Assembly: GCA_036262035.1 (NCBI GenBank) | Contig: DATAJS010000009.1 | Coordinates: forward strand, 248,001-312,000 | Direction of reading: 5' to 3' | DNA length: 64,000 nt | Source: Burkholderiales bacterium | Lineage (GTDB): Bacteria > Pseudomonadota > Gammaproteobacteria > Burkholderiales > SG8-41 | In this document: piece by piece, positions 53,945 to 62,289 of the stretch | How positions within the stretch are numbered: position 1 is the stretch's first letter | How the letters are laid out: the number at the start of each line of letters is the position of its first letter | Made by a program: the position numbers and the translations under genes | Notes under the pieces: generated by a model | Database searches by the model: none | Told to the model about the DNA's origin: nothing | Seen by the model: the letters and a program-made list of their open reading frames with translations, nothing else

Positions 53945-54898
53945 ATGCGCAGGCGTAACTTTCTGGCAACGCTCGGGGCGGCTGCACTATGGCCATCGCA
54001 TGGCTACGCACAACAGGCGGCCCTGCGGCGCCTGGGGTATCTCACGCTAAGCTCGAACGCCGAACCGTACCTGACTCACTTTCGGCAAGGGTTGCGGGAG
54101 TTCGGTTTGCACGAAGGCAAGAACATCGTCGTCGACGTCAAATCCGCTGCGACCGCAAAGGTCCTGCCGGACATGGTGGCCGATCTCCTCCGCGACAAGG
54201 TGGCGATCATCGTAACGAACCAGACTCCCGCCACACGCGCTGCGCAAGCCGGGACCAGGGACATACCGATCGTGATGGCGCCGGCGGGCGACCCCGTGGG
54301 CGCCGGTTTTATCAAGTCCCTGGCGCAGCCGGGCGGAAACATCACCGGCGTCTCGGCCAGCGGCCCCGAGGCCGCCGCCAAGACGCTCGAGCTCATGCGC
54401 GAGCTGCTCCCGACGCTGAAGCGTATTGCCGTGCTGCTGGATGCCAATAATCCCTACTCCAAGCCGTTTTTCGAGCAGATCAATGCGGCCGGCAAGACCA
54501 TGGCCGTCGATGTTCAACCTTACAGTGTGAAGAACAATGACGAGCTCGAGGCGGCATTCCCCGCCCTCGTCAAGGCGCGCTCCGAGGCCGCGATCATCGT
54601 GAACACGCTCGGTTTTCCCGCGGTCGCCCTGGCAGTGAAGCACCGTGTCGCGGCAATCGGGACCAACTCGGCGTTTGCCGATGCGGGCTGCGTGCTCTCG
54701 TATAACGCAGATCCGCGGGATCTTTGTTACAAGGCCGCGAGCTACGTCGACCGCATCTTCAGGGGTCAGCGTCCCTCTGATCTGCCGGTCGCGCTCCCGA
54801 CCAAGTTCGAGCTCGTCATCAACCACAAGGTCGCTCGATCCTTCGGTATGACGGTGCCGCAGACGCTGCTGCTGCGAGCCGACAAGGTGATCGATTGA
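53945..54898 (+). CDS. ABC-type substrate-binding protein, PF04392 family (intact, orphan)
   Basis: The 317-residue protein starts 8 bp after GGAGGG. The signal peptide (MRRRNFLATLGAAALWPSHG then YAQQ) is followed by the two-lobed binding fold, with LRRLGYLTLSSNAEPYL, IPIVMAPAGDPVGAGFIKSL, GGNITGVSASGPEAAAKTLE and a C-terminal LPTKFELVINHKVARSFGM. Family members bind amino-acid-like or unknown small ligands in the periplasm (TrpX type). No permease or ATPase gene is in the window. Confidence 0.88.
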   Translation: MRRRNFLATLGAAALWPSHGYAQQAALRRLGYLTLSSNAEPYLTHFRQGLREFGLHEGKNIVVDVKSAATAKVLPDMVADLLRDKVAIIVTNQTPATRAAQAGTRDIPIVMAPAGDPVGAGFIKSLAQPGGNITGVSASGPEAAAKTLELMRELLPTLKRIAVLLDANNPYSKPFFEQINAAGKTMAVDVQPYSVKNNDELEAAFPALVKARSEAAIIVNTLGFPAVALAVKHRVAAIGTNSAFADAGCVLSYNADPRDLCYKAASYVDRIFRGQRPSDLPVALPTKFELVINHKVARSFGMTVPQTLLLRADKVID

Positions 54899-54965
54899 TG
54901 GAATGCGCCAGGCGCCGAACGGCGCCTTGAGATCATCCAAACCAAGCGATGCGCCGGGCTTCCGC

Positions 54966-55012
54966 CACCCGTCATGCACCCTCCTCGTTGCGAGGGTGGG
55001 ATGTCGGGTGGC
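54966..55012. terminator. Two-tier hairpin between convergent genes
   Basis: CCACCCG pairs with CGGGTGG, and inside it CACCCTC pairs with GAGGGTG. It lies between the ends of two convergent genes. There is no T run, so termination efficiency is uncertain. Confidence 0.5.
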
Positions 55013-55039
55013 GCAGCAGGCCATGTCCATCACCCCCGT

Positions 55040-56017
55040 CTATTGCTGCGGCAATCCGATCTCCCGCGCGACGCTCGCCCATGCGACCTTCTGCTCTTTC
55101 ACGAATTCGTGCAGCTTTGCGGGCGTTGAAGCCTGCGGATCGAATCCGATCTTCGTGAACTGCGCCCGCGCTTCGCGATTGTCTAGCGCGGCTCCGGCCT
55201 CACGCGTGATCCGCTCGATCACCGCAGTTGGGGTTTTTGCAGGGGCGAAAAGCGCCACCCACGGGAAAATCGAGAACTTCGGGAACCCCGCTTCGGCCAT
55301 CGTGGGAACATCCGGCGCGGGCGGCGTTCGCGTCTCGCTGAGCGTAGCCAGCGCTCGGAGCTTGCCGTCTTTCACATGAGGCAGCAGGAGGTTCGTGCCG
55401 CCCACCATCACGTTCATGCGGCCTGTCAGAAGGTCCGGCATCGCTGCGACATCGCCCTTGTACTGAACGTCGAGTGCAACGAATTTGCCGAACGAGCGGA
55501 GCTGCCCCAGCGCGAAGATCGTCGGCGGGTTCGCGGCAGCAATGTGCAGCTTGCCGGGGTTCGCGCGCGCGTAGGCGATCAGCTCGCCAACGGTCTTCAC
55601 GGAGAGGCTGGAATTCACGACCATGACCATGCTGAGGTAACCCAGCATCGTCACAGGCGCGAAGTCGGTCGTCGGCTCGTAGGGCGCCTGTTTCCGCAAC
55701 GCCGGGACCGCGGCCATGGTGCTACTCGTGCCCATGAGCAGTGTGTAACCGTCCGGTTGGGCGCGCATGATGATCTCGGCGCCGATCGAGCCGTCGGCGC
55801 CCGCGCGGTTGTCGATGATTACTTGCTGTCCGAGAGTCGGCGTGAGCGTCTGCGACAGGATGCGCCCGACGGCGTCGGTGGGGCCGCCCGCAGGGAACGG
55901 AATCACGAAGCGAATAGGACGGACCGGGTAATCGGCGGCGTCGGACGTCGTGCTCATCATGCTCAGCGCCGCCGTCGCGATTGCGACCAACGGTTTCTTC
56001 ACCAGCGTGGTTTTCAT
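55040..56017 (-). CDS. Bug/TctC family tripartite tricarboxylate transporter binding protein
   Basis: The 325-residue periplasmic protein has a signal peptide ending near MSTTSDAADYP and the Bug motifs YPVRPIRFVIPFPAGGPTD, VIIDNRAGADGSIGAE and PDGYTLLMG. DVPTMAEAGFP is near the C-terminus. Bug proteins bind carboxylates or aromatic acids. The TctA/TctB membrane partners are absent, which is normal for the many orphan Bug genes of Burkholderiales. Confidence 0.93.
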   Translation of the reverse strand: MKTTLVKKPLVAIATAALSMMSTTSDAADYPVRPIRFVIPFPAGGPTDAVGRILSQTLTPTLGQQVIIDNRAGADGSIGAEIIMRAQPDGYTLLMGTSSTMAAVPALRKQAPYEPTTDFAPVTMLGYLSMVMVVNSSLSVKTVGELIAYARANPGKLHIAAANPPTIFALGQLRSFGKFVALDVQYKGDVAAMPDLLTGRMNVMVGGTNLLLPHVKDGKLRALATLSETRTPPAPDVPTMAEAGFPKFSIFPWVALFAPAKTPTAVIERITREAGAALDNREARAQFTKIGFDPQASTPAKLHEFVKEQKVAWASVAREIGLPQQ

Positions 56018-56105
56018 CGTGTGATCTCCTGTCGTTAGTCGTTGGATGCAGGTCGACTTTATCCACTTGGGTGGGTTGCGGGATGTGCGGAGTTACCTGT
56101 GGAAA

Positions 56106-56119
56106 CGTGAATATTCACG
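56106..56119. repeat. 14-bp palindrome, copy 2
   Basis: CGTGAATATTCACG, identical to copies at 52673 and 58989. It lies near the 3' end of a binding-protein relic. Confidence 0.85.
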
Positions 56120-56229
56120 GGCGCCCGATGCGCGGCAAATCCAAACTGCTTCCGAACTGCTGCGTCGTTGCGGCGGGCCGACGTTGGCGCGGACATAATC
56201 CACGAGACCGTTGTAACCACGATGACCTA

Positions 56230-56404
56230 AGGAGAACGATCCCGGCAGATTGACGCCGACCGCTTTGGCAGCGACGACGTTCACCACCAAGTCGAACGAC
56301 GTCGGCTGCTGGATCGGCAGGTCGGCGGCATTCGCCAACCCTCTGAGTATGCGATCCCCATAGTCGAGAGCGACGTCGCGAAGATCCGGCGCGTGCGCGA
56401 GTGC
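56230..56404 (-). pseudogene. C-terminal fragment of a PF04392-type binding-protein gene
   Basis: The minus strand encodes YGDRILRGLANAADLPIQQP and then TSFDLVVNVVAAKAVGVNLP, the typical C-terminal block of this family (DKILKG...LPVEQPTKFELVVN). The N-terminal 200 residues are missing. The fragment is joined directly to an IS3-type transposase remnant upstream. Confidence 0.75.
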
Positions 56405-56748
56405 GCACGAGCAGGGTGCTCACCTGGAATGTCTCCTGAATCCAAGTGACAAGCTCTCGCCGCCGTGCCGGCCTTAAAGCTTTTTTGGGCGGACCTCCGA
56501 GAGGAGTGCTTGTCGAGCGTGAGATCCGCCACCACGCGCTTCAATGGCGCGTTCTCATCACACAGCTGGCGAATCTCACGAAGCTCGCTTCCCCCCAAGT
56601 TGCCGTATTTCTTCTTCCAGAAATAGAACGTCGCTTCAGATATGCCGAGCTGACGGCATACGTCCCCGACCGGCGCTGCCGCCATCAGCTTGGCGCAACG
56701 CGTACGTGATCTGCTCTCCCGAAAAGTTCGCTTTCTTCCTCGTCCCAT
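56405..56748 (-). mobile_element. IS3-family (IS407-like) transposase remnant
   Basis: From the ATG at 56748 the frame reads MGRGRKRTF, then VGDVCRQLGISEATFYFWKK and LGGSELREIRQLCDENAPLK, the OrfA helix-turn-helix and leucine-zipper part. Between them one base is out of frame: the expected FSGEQITYALRQAD segment lies in another frame. After VVADLTLDKHS a second shift leads to a LVTWIQETFQVST segment resembling the OrfB start, which then ends. No terminal inverted repeats or target duplication were found. Confidence 0.75.
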
Positions 56749-56934
56749 CCCCTTTCCAAGGGTCGATGGAGGCCGACTACCTCTACTCATGAACTGCCGT
56801 CGAATTCAGGGCCAACGTCGGTGTCGGTGTGGTTTACACACGCATCACCCGACCGCGTGTAAGTTACTGTTTCTGCGAGAACATTAATTCCGGCCCGCTT
56901 TGTGCTCGAAGCGCGGACACACAAGGGAGGGAAG

Positions 56935-57579
56935 ATGAAAAAGCTATCGGCGCTGTTCCTGGCGGCTTTGCTGACGCCATTCGCGGCCTCCGCAGCTCTG
57001 ATCAACGGAAGCTTCGAGACCCCGGGGATCGGTTCCGGATTCGCGCCAGTGGGCCCCGGCGACCCCTCCATCGTCGGATGGACCGTCATCGGGTCGCACG
57101 TTCTGCTCATCCACGACACGTACACCGAACCCGGTTTGGCTTTCAGCGCCCAGCACGGCGATCAGTCGCTCGACCTGACGGGCCTCGGCAACGCGGGATT
57201 CGGCGGCGTGCAGCAAAGCGTCGCGACCACGGCAGGCGCGACGTACACGCTGACGTTCTTCGTCGGCAACCAGGACGACAGCAAGCCCAATTACACGTTG
57301 GATTCGGCCGTCAACCTTTTCATCGACGGCTCTTTGATGGGCACATTCGTCAATCCGAACAGCACGCCCGGAGACCTCAACTGGCTGCAATTCACTTTTC
57401 CGGTGATAGCGGCGAGCAACTCGACGACGATCGCTTTTGTCAGTGCAACCCCACCCGGGGACAACATGGCCGGCCTGGACAACGTCTCGTTCACCGCCGT
57501 GCCCGAGCCGGGCACGCTCGCGCTGATGGGCGCAGCGTTCGCCGCACTCGGCCTGAGCCGCAGACGCAAAGACGCCTGA
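56935..57579 (+). CDS. PEP-CTERM sorting-signal protein
   Basis: ATG 56935, preceded by AGGGAGG, gives 214 residues; an upstream in-frame ATG at 56902 would disrupt the signal peptide. The signal peptide (LSALFLAALLTPFAASA) is followed by a DUF642-like beta domain (ALINGSFETPGIGSGF, SIVGWTVIGSHVLLI). The C-terminus is a standard PEP-CTERM tail: VPEPGTLALMGAAFAALGLS and then RRRKDA. Such proteins are processed by exosortase and are linked to exopolysaccharide production. The exosortase gene is not in the window, but the polysaccharide block at the left end fits. Confidence 0.92.
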   Translation: MKKLSALFLAALLTPFAASAALINGSFETPGIGSGFAPVGPGDPSIVGWTVIGSHVLLIHDTYTEPGLAFSAQHGDQSLDLTGLGNAGFGGVQQSVATTAGATYTLTFFVGNQDDSKPNYTLDSAVNLFIDGSLMGTFVNPNSTPGDLNWLQFTFPVIAASNSTTIAFVSATPPGDNMAGLDNVSFTAVPEPGTLALMGAAFAALGLSRRRKDA

Positions 57580-57599
57580 CCGGCGTCTGAGTTCGTGCG

Positions 57600-57624
57600 A
57601 CGGCGCCTTAGGGCGCCGTTTTCC
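57600..57624 (+). terminator. Intrinsic terminator after the PEP-CTERM gene
   Basis: ACGGCGCC and GGCGCCGT form an 8-bp stem around TTAG, followed by TTTTCC, 20 bp after the stop codon. Confidence 0.85.
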
Positions 57625-57667
57625 TTGGTGGCTTGCTCAAGCGTATCGATTGGCGCACGGAGTTGAG

Positions 57668-57692
57668 CTGGCGTCCCCCACGGGGATTCGAA
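57668..57692 (-). other. tRNA 3'-end-like fragment
   Basis: The minus strand reads GTTCGAATCCCCG followed by TGGGGGACGCCA, resembling a T loop, acceptor strand and CCA of a tRNA. The 5' part of a tRNA cannot be folded from the neighbouring sequence and the acceptor is one base too long. It may be an attachment-site remnant. Confidence 0.4.
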
Positions 57693-58197
57693 CGCAAATC
57701 CGGGTGCTGCATGCTATTTCTTGCAAGTACAGGCCGATTACGCGCGCGCGCACCGCGCCAACGAGCATAACCGAAGGCTGAGACCGGTTGGCGGCACGTG
57801 CCGCGGGGCGAGCGCCCGGGCCGGCTGCCAGCGGACTGTCAATCCGCAGGTCCCTGGTTCGAGCCCAGGTCCGAGAGCCAAATCACTTCGAGCACTTGCG
57901 CGCGGCGCCCTCTCCCGCGCTCTTGCAAACTTCGCCGATTTTTGGCGATTTTTTGTCGACGCGGACTATCGAAGGAGCTCTCGCGTTCGCGCGCCTTGCA
58001 TAGATGCAGCGAGTCTTTGCTCTGAAAGGCCGACGGACAGAGTGACCCTCGCTCCCGCGCTCACGCGAGTGCGCCAACTCGCTGCCGCAACGAGTTATTC
58101 GTCGCCGAGTTCTCGGCGCTCGGTATGTAAACGCGAGCGGCCGAGCTGAAATGCTAGCTTCGCCGGAAGATGAGTCCCAAACCTTCTCCTGTCCGCA
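57693..58197. other. Gene-free region with tRNA-derived repeat
   Basis: No supported gene lies between the PEP-CTERM terminator and the truncated binding-protein gene. The region is mostly the second direct-repeat copy. Confidence 0.6.
57832..58150 (+). repeat. Direct repeat copy 2: tRNA-Asn 3'-half remnant plus downstream region
   Basis: It begins in the anticodon stem (CGGACTGTCAATCCGC, third anticodon base T to C) and continues through the T arm and a mutated acceptor end (TCCGAGAGCCA). It then matches copy 1 for about 270 bp. The 5' half of a tRNA is missing, so it is not functional. It bounds a 5.85-kb accessory segment together with copy 1. Confidence 0.85.
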
Positions 58198-58878
58198 TCA
58201 CTCGATCGCGCGGTCGGCGCGCGCGACGATGGAGGCTGGGAAGTCGATGCCAAGCGCCCGCGAGGTCCTGTGATTGATCACCAGCTCGAACTTGGTGGGT
58301 TGCTGTACCGGAAGCTCGGCGGGTCTCGCGCCCTTCAGAATGCGATCGACGTAACCCGCAGCGATTCTGTAGATGTCGGAAAGGTCGGCAGAGTACGTTA
58401 TGAGGGCGGAAGGGGCGAGAGTGGCGCTCGGCGACACCGCAGGCACTCCATGCGTCAACAGCATCTCGGCAGCGCGCAGGCCGAGCGTCGGCTGCACGAG
58501 GGCCGCCTGCGGTCGCAGCCTCGAAAGCTCCGGTAATGCGGCGTCGAGGTTGCCGCTGGATTTGAGCGCGATCGTCTGAAAACTGAGCGAGAGGAGCTTG
58601 GCGGCCCGCGCCACTTCCGCGCTGTAGAAGCCGGTCACCGGTGACGAGAGATCGACGAGCGAAACAACAGTCCGAGCACGAGGCAGGATCTCGCGGAGGA
58701 TCTCCAGTGTCTTCGCCGCGGTCTCGGCGGTATTCAACTGGACGCCGGTTACGTTGTGTCCTGGACGTGAAAGGCTATCCACCAAGCCGGTGGCGACTGC
58801 GTCGGGCACCTGAGTGATCACGATCGGGATGGCTGGTTACCGCGGCGAGGGTAACAACACCACACATCATCACAGATA
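58198..58878 (-). pseudogene. PF04392-type binding-protein gene with internal deletion
   Basis: The main frame (58198-58821, 207 residues) has GHNVTGVQLNTAETAAKTLE, YVDRILKGARPAELPVQQPT and ALGIDFPASIVARADRAIE, the C-terminal two thirds of the family. Upstream, a separate frame from GTG 58878 encodes a signal peptide start, VKKLSVMMCGVVTLAAVTS. The two are joined out of frame just before PIVITQVPDA, so about 100 codons of the first lobe were deleted. Confidence 0.75.
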
Positions 58879-58988
58879 GCTTTTTCACACGGTCTCGCTC
58901 TCTGCACCGCGCGTTGAACCGCTGCGGGTGCGAAACCACTGTAACCGGTGCTGCATATCGGATCCGATGACAAAGTCAACACGCGCGC

Positions 58989-59002
58989 CGTGAATATTCA
59001 CG
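58989..59002. repeat. 14-bp palindrome, copy 3
   Basis: CGTGAATATTCACG lies 13 bp beyond the stop of the binding-protein gene at 59015. Flanks GCGCG on the left and GCGA on the right are shared with copy 1. Confidence 0.85.
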
Positions 59003-59014
59003 GCGAATTGTCGT

Positions 59015-60004
59015 TCATCCGACGATCGCGTCGGCGCGCAGCAGTACCGACTGCGGGATCGTCAGCCCGATCGCGCGCGCCGCCTTCTGGTTCACCACCA
59101 GCTCGAACTTCGTTGGCTGCTCCACCGGCAGGTCGCCGGGCCGCGCGCCCTTCAGGATCTTATCGACGAAGGTCGCGGCCCGGCGGTACTGCTCCGCTAC
59201 GTCGGCGCCATACGCAGCGAGCCCGCCCGCGTCGACGGCTTCGCGAAGCACATGCATCATGGGCAGTCTGTATTGCACCGCGAGCGCGGCGGTCTGCTGC
59301 CGCAGCGTAAAGGCTAGCGGGTCGACCATGCGAAGCACGCCTTGCACCCCGGCCTGCGCCGCGGTGTCGAACGCCCCTTTCAGGTCGGCCGGCGTGCGAA
59401 TCTCGATCACGGGCTTGAGATCGACCTTCAGATTCCGCGCGGCGGCCTCGGCGTAGCGCGTCTGCAGGGGCACGTTCGGATCGTTCGAATTCAGGAACAC
59501 CGCGATGCGTGAGGCGTTCGGCACGATCTCCCTGAGAAGCTCGAGGCGCTTGCCGGCGAGCTCAGCGATGATATTGGTGACGCCGGTAATGTTGCCGCCG
59601 GGTTTTTGAAGATTGGGCACGATACCGGAACCGACCGGATCGGCGATCAGCACCATCACGATGGGCAGCGTAGTCGTCGCCGCCTTGGCCGCAAGGTTGC
59701 CGGGCGTGGTCGAAGCGAGCAGGACATCGCATCCCGAGCCGACCAGCTCCCTGGCAAGTGCCGGCAGCCGGTCCACTCTTCCTTCGGCGTAGCGTTCGCT
59801 GAAAACCAGGTTCTGCTTCTCTACGTAACCAAGGGAGCGCATGGCCGCGAGGAAGGCATCGACGTATACCCTGTTTACGCTGTGTGCAAGCGCCGACAGG
59901 TGGCCTACGCGAACCACGCGGCCGGGCTGCTGCGCCTTCGCGATAGGCGCAGCCGCGGCCATCGCCGCTCCGCCGAGCAGGGAAATACACTCTCTCCGGT
60001 TCAT
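59015..60004 (-). CDS. ABC-type substrate-binding protein, PF04392 family
   Basis: The 329-residue protein starts after GAGGAGA with MNRRECISLLGGAAMAAAAP, a signal peptide ending IAKAQQPG. Family segments are VGHLSALAHSVNRVYVDAFL, TTLPIVMVLIADPVGSGIV, GGNITGVTNIIAELAGKRLE and DLPVEQPTKFELVVNQKAAR. It is the intact counterpart of the relic at 53103-53258. A 7-codon frame (60001-60024) made by a small tandem duplication overlaps its start. It lies 73 bp after the SulP gene and is probably co-transcribed with it. Confidence 0.9.
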   Translation of the reverse strand: MNRRECISLLGGAAMAAAAPIAKAQQPGRVVRVGHLSALAHSVNRVYVDAFLAAMRSLGYVEKQNLVFSERYAEGRVDRLPALARELVGSGCDVLLASTTPGNLAAKAATTTLPIVMVLIADPVGSGIVPNLQKPGGNITGVTNIIAELAGKRLELLREIVPNASRIAVFLNSNDPNVPLQTRYAEAAARNLKVDLKPVIEIRTPADLKGAFDTAAQAGVQGVLRMVDPLAFTLRQQTAALAVQYRLPMMHVLREAVDAGGLAAYGADVAEQYRRAATFVDKILKGARPGDLPVEQPTKFELVVNQKAARAIGLTIPQSVLLRADAIVG

Positions 60005-60077
60005 TCACACTCTCCTCGGTTCATTCGTTGGTTTTGTAGACGCGATAGTCCTGGCCGGACGGATCGACGGCGGCTTT

Positions 60078-62246
60078 TCAACGCCTGGCTTGAACCAGCG
60101 ATGTGGAGATCACCAGGCGGTTCGCCAGATGCCGGTTCAGGTTTTCGACGACCCGCGTATAGAGCGCCGGCGACTGCATCGCCAGCTGCATGAACGAATC
60201 ACGCGTCAGCTCGTGCAGCCGTGTGGGCTCGAGGCACACCGCGTCTGCGCTGCGCCCTTCGCCGCTCATCATGGCCATCTCACCGAACATACTGCCGGGG
60301 CCGAAGGCCGCGAGTCGCGTCGACTGCGCGGCTTCGTCGGCGATGCGGATTTCGACAAAACCCGAAGCGACGACGAACATGGAAGCGCCGGGGTCACCTC
60401 GCGTGAAAAGCGGCCCCGCCGGCACGTCAGCGGTCTTCACATAGTCTCTCAAGGCGTCGACCTCGCCTTCCGACAAACCCTGCGTGAGCGGCGTATCGGT
60501 GAGGTCTGCGGCGCGCGTCTCCAGCGCCGGCCAGCGGCTGCGCAAGAGAGCGAGCTCGACCCATTCCAGGGCGTGGTCGAAGTCGTCGAACCAGTGGCTT
60601 TTGGCATCCGGCTGTGTGAGACCCAGCGCACGCCATTCGTGACCGCGGGCGCTGCCGGGCCGCACGCCTCCGAGCACCGTCGTCACCCCTTTGCCGGTGA
60701 GCTTTTTAGCGGCGGCTGCGACGATCTGACACCCCGTCGCGTCCATTGTGGTCACTCGTGAGAGGTCGAGCACCACGAACTTCACGCCCGTCTCGACGCC
60801 ATCGAGACGCGCGGAAAGCTGATCGGCGGTACCGAAGAAGACGCTGCCGCGCGGGCGAAACACGGCGATGCAGCCGCGCTCGCCGGCGAGCCACTGCGCC
60901 TGCTCGAGCGGCCATACGCGAGTCGAAGCGAGCCCGCCACCGTCGATGCTCTCGAACGTGGTCGCCTCCGAGAGGCTCAGTGCGAGCAGCACCATCGCCA
61001 TTACAGCGCCGACGAAGAGTGCCAGCGGCACGCTCCCGAGGAAGAACATCCCGGCCACGGCGCCGACGATTGCCAGGTTCCACAGCACCTGAGCGCGTCC
61101 GACTGTGGCGCGTCGTGCAGTGCCCAAGAGGCCGAGCGCCCAGCGATCGACCATCGCGAAGCCGTTCATGATGAGTATCCCGGCGATCACCGCGACGGGA
61201 ATGCGCGCGAGGAGATCGCTCGCGACGAAAACCGCCGTGAACAGCAGTGCACAGCTGATCGCCGCCACCGATGGCGTGACGCCTCCCATGCGCGCGGCAG
61301 GCAACGCGATGGACCCGATCGTCGTCACGGGCAGCGAACCGGCGGAACCGCACAACACGTTCACCCAACCTTCGGTCTTGAGCGTGCGGTTCACGTTCGA
61401 GCGCGTGCCGCGAATCGCGCCGACCGCAGCGGCTCCGAGGGCGGTATTCATGATGATCTGGAACGCGAGGAACGCAGCGTAAGGCGCGACGTACCATGCG
61501 GTGGCGAAGAACCAGTGCGCATCGAAGAAGCTCCATATCGAGGCTACCGTCGCCGGGGCTATGGCTGCGGGAGCGATCTTGCCGAGCGTAGGGCCGAGCA
61601 CCGCCAAGCCCTCCATCGAGGCGATGAGGTAATACGCTGTGGTGCCGGCCGCGAGCGCCACGAGCGCCGGCTGCGCTCGTCGGCTCAGCTTCGGAGCGGC
61701 CCACACCGTGAACGCCGTGATGAGGCCGACTGCGGCTGATGCGGGTTTCACGTGCGCGATGACCCCGCTCCACCCGTGGGCCCACAGTCGTCCTTCGACT
61801 CCGAGCAGCGGCCCGAGCTGCGACCAGGCGACCATCAGTCCGAGACCGGTGACGAAGCCTGCATTGACGGGCGCCGGCATGAACTTGATCGCGCTTGCGA
61901 AGCGCGCATAGCCCGCAACCACCACGAGCACGCCCGCGAGCATCACCGCGACAGAGAGCGCTGCCCAAACCTGCGCAACGCTTGTATGCGAGCCTGCATG
62001 CGCGACCAGATCGGCAGCGAGCGCTGCGTAGATGATCGTTGTCGACGACGCGGCACCGGCAATTTCCGCCGGAGCGCGAGCGATCAGCGCGACAAGAAAG
62101 CCCCCAACGCTCGTTGCGATGAAGGCGGCGACGATGCCGGCGCCGAGCGCGGACTGTCCGAGCGCTGTCGCGCCCAGGGAGCCCAGGGCGAGCACGAGCG
62201 AGAGGTTGAGCAGCGCGATGGTCGCGGCCTTGCCGAGGCCGCTCAT
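60078..62246 (-). CDS. SulP family transporter with STAS and cyclic-nucleotide-binding domains
   Basis: The 722-residue protein has about ten to twelve membrane helices (residues 5-400), with IAGAASSTTIIYAALAADLV near the N-terminus and MPAPVNAGFVTGLGLMVAWS as the core motif region. A STAS domain follows (about 455-560, with VVLDLSRVTTMDATGCQIV). The last 140 residues are a cNMP-binding domain (FTRGDPGASMFVVASGFVEI, FGPGSMFGEMAMMSGEGRSA). The substrate could be sulfate, bicarbonate or a dicarboxylate. A cNMP domain suggests direct control by a nucleotide signal. Both neighbours are orphan binding-protein genes. Confidence 0.9.
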   Translation of the reverse strand: MSGLGKAATIALLNLSLVLALGSLGATALGQSALGAGIVAAFIATSVGGFLVALIARAPAEIAGAASSTTIIYAALAADLVAHAGSHTSVAQVWAALSVAVMLAGVLVVVAGYARFASAIKFMPAPVNAGFVTGLGLMVAWSQLGPLLGVEGRLWAHGWSGVIAHVKPASAAVGLITAFTVWAAPKLSRRAQPALVALAAGTTAYYLIASMEGLAVLGPTLGKIAPAAIAPATVASIWSFFDAHWFFATAWYVAPYAAFLAFQIIMNTALGAAAVGAIRGTRSNVNRTLKTEGWVNVLCGSAGSLPVTTIGSIALPAARMGGVTPSVAAISCALLFTAVFVASDLLARIPVAVIAGILIMNGFAMVDRWALGLLGTARRATVGRAQVLWNLAIVGAVAGMFFLGSVPLALFVGAVMAMVLLALSLSEATTFESIDGGGLASTRVWPLEQAQWLAGERGCIAVFRPRGSVFFGTADQLSARLDGVETGVKFVVLDLSRVTTMDATGCQIVAAAAKKLTGKGVTTVLGGVRPGSARGHEWRALGLTQPDAKSHWFDDFDHALEWVELALLRSRWPALETRAADLTDTPLTQGLSEGEVDALRDYVKTADVPAGPLFTRGDPGASMFVVASGFVEIRIADEAAQSTRLAAFGPGSMFGEMAMMSGEGRSADAVCLEPTRLHELTRDSFMQLAMQSPALYTRVVENLNRHLANRLVISTSLVQARR

Positions 62247-62289
62247 CTCGTCACTTTGCGCATGGCGGTCTCCGGTGGGTTGAGCGATA

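Noticed and set aside
57668-57881. A complete second tRNA in the repeat region
   Set aside because: No 5' acceptor or D arm can be formed for either fragment, so neither is a functional tRNA.
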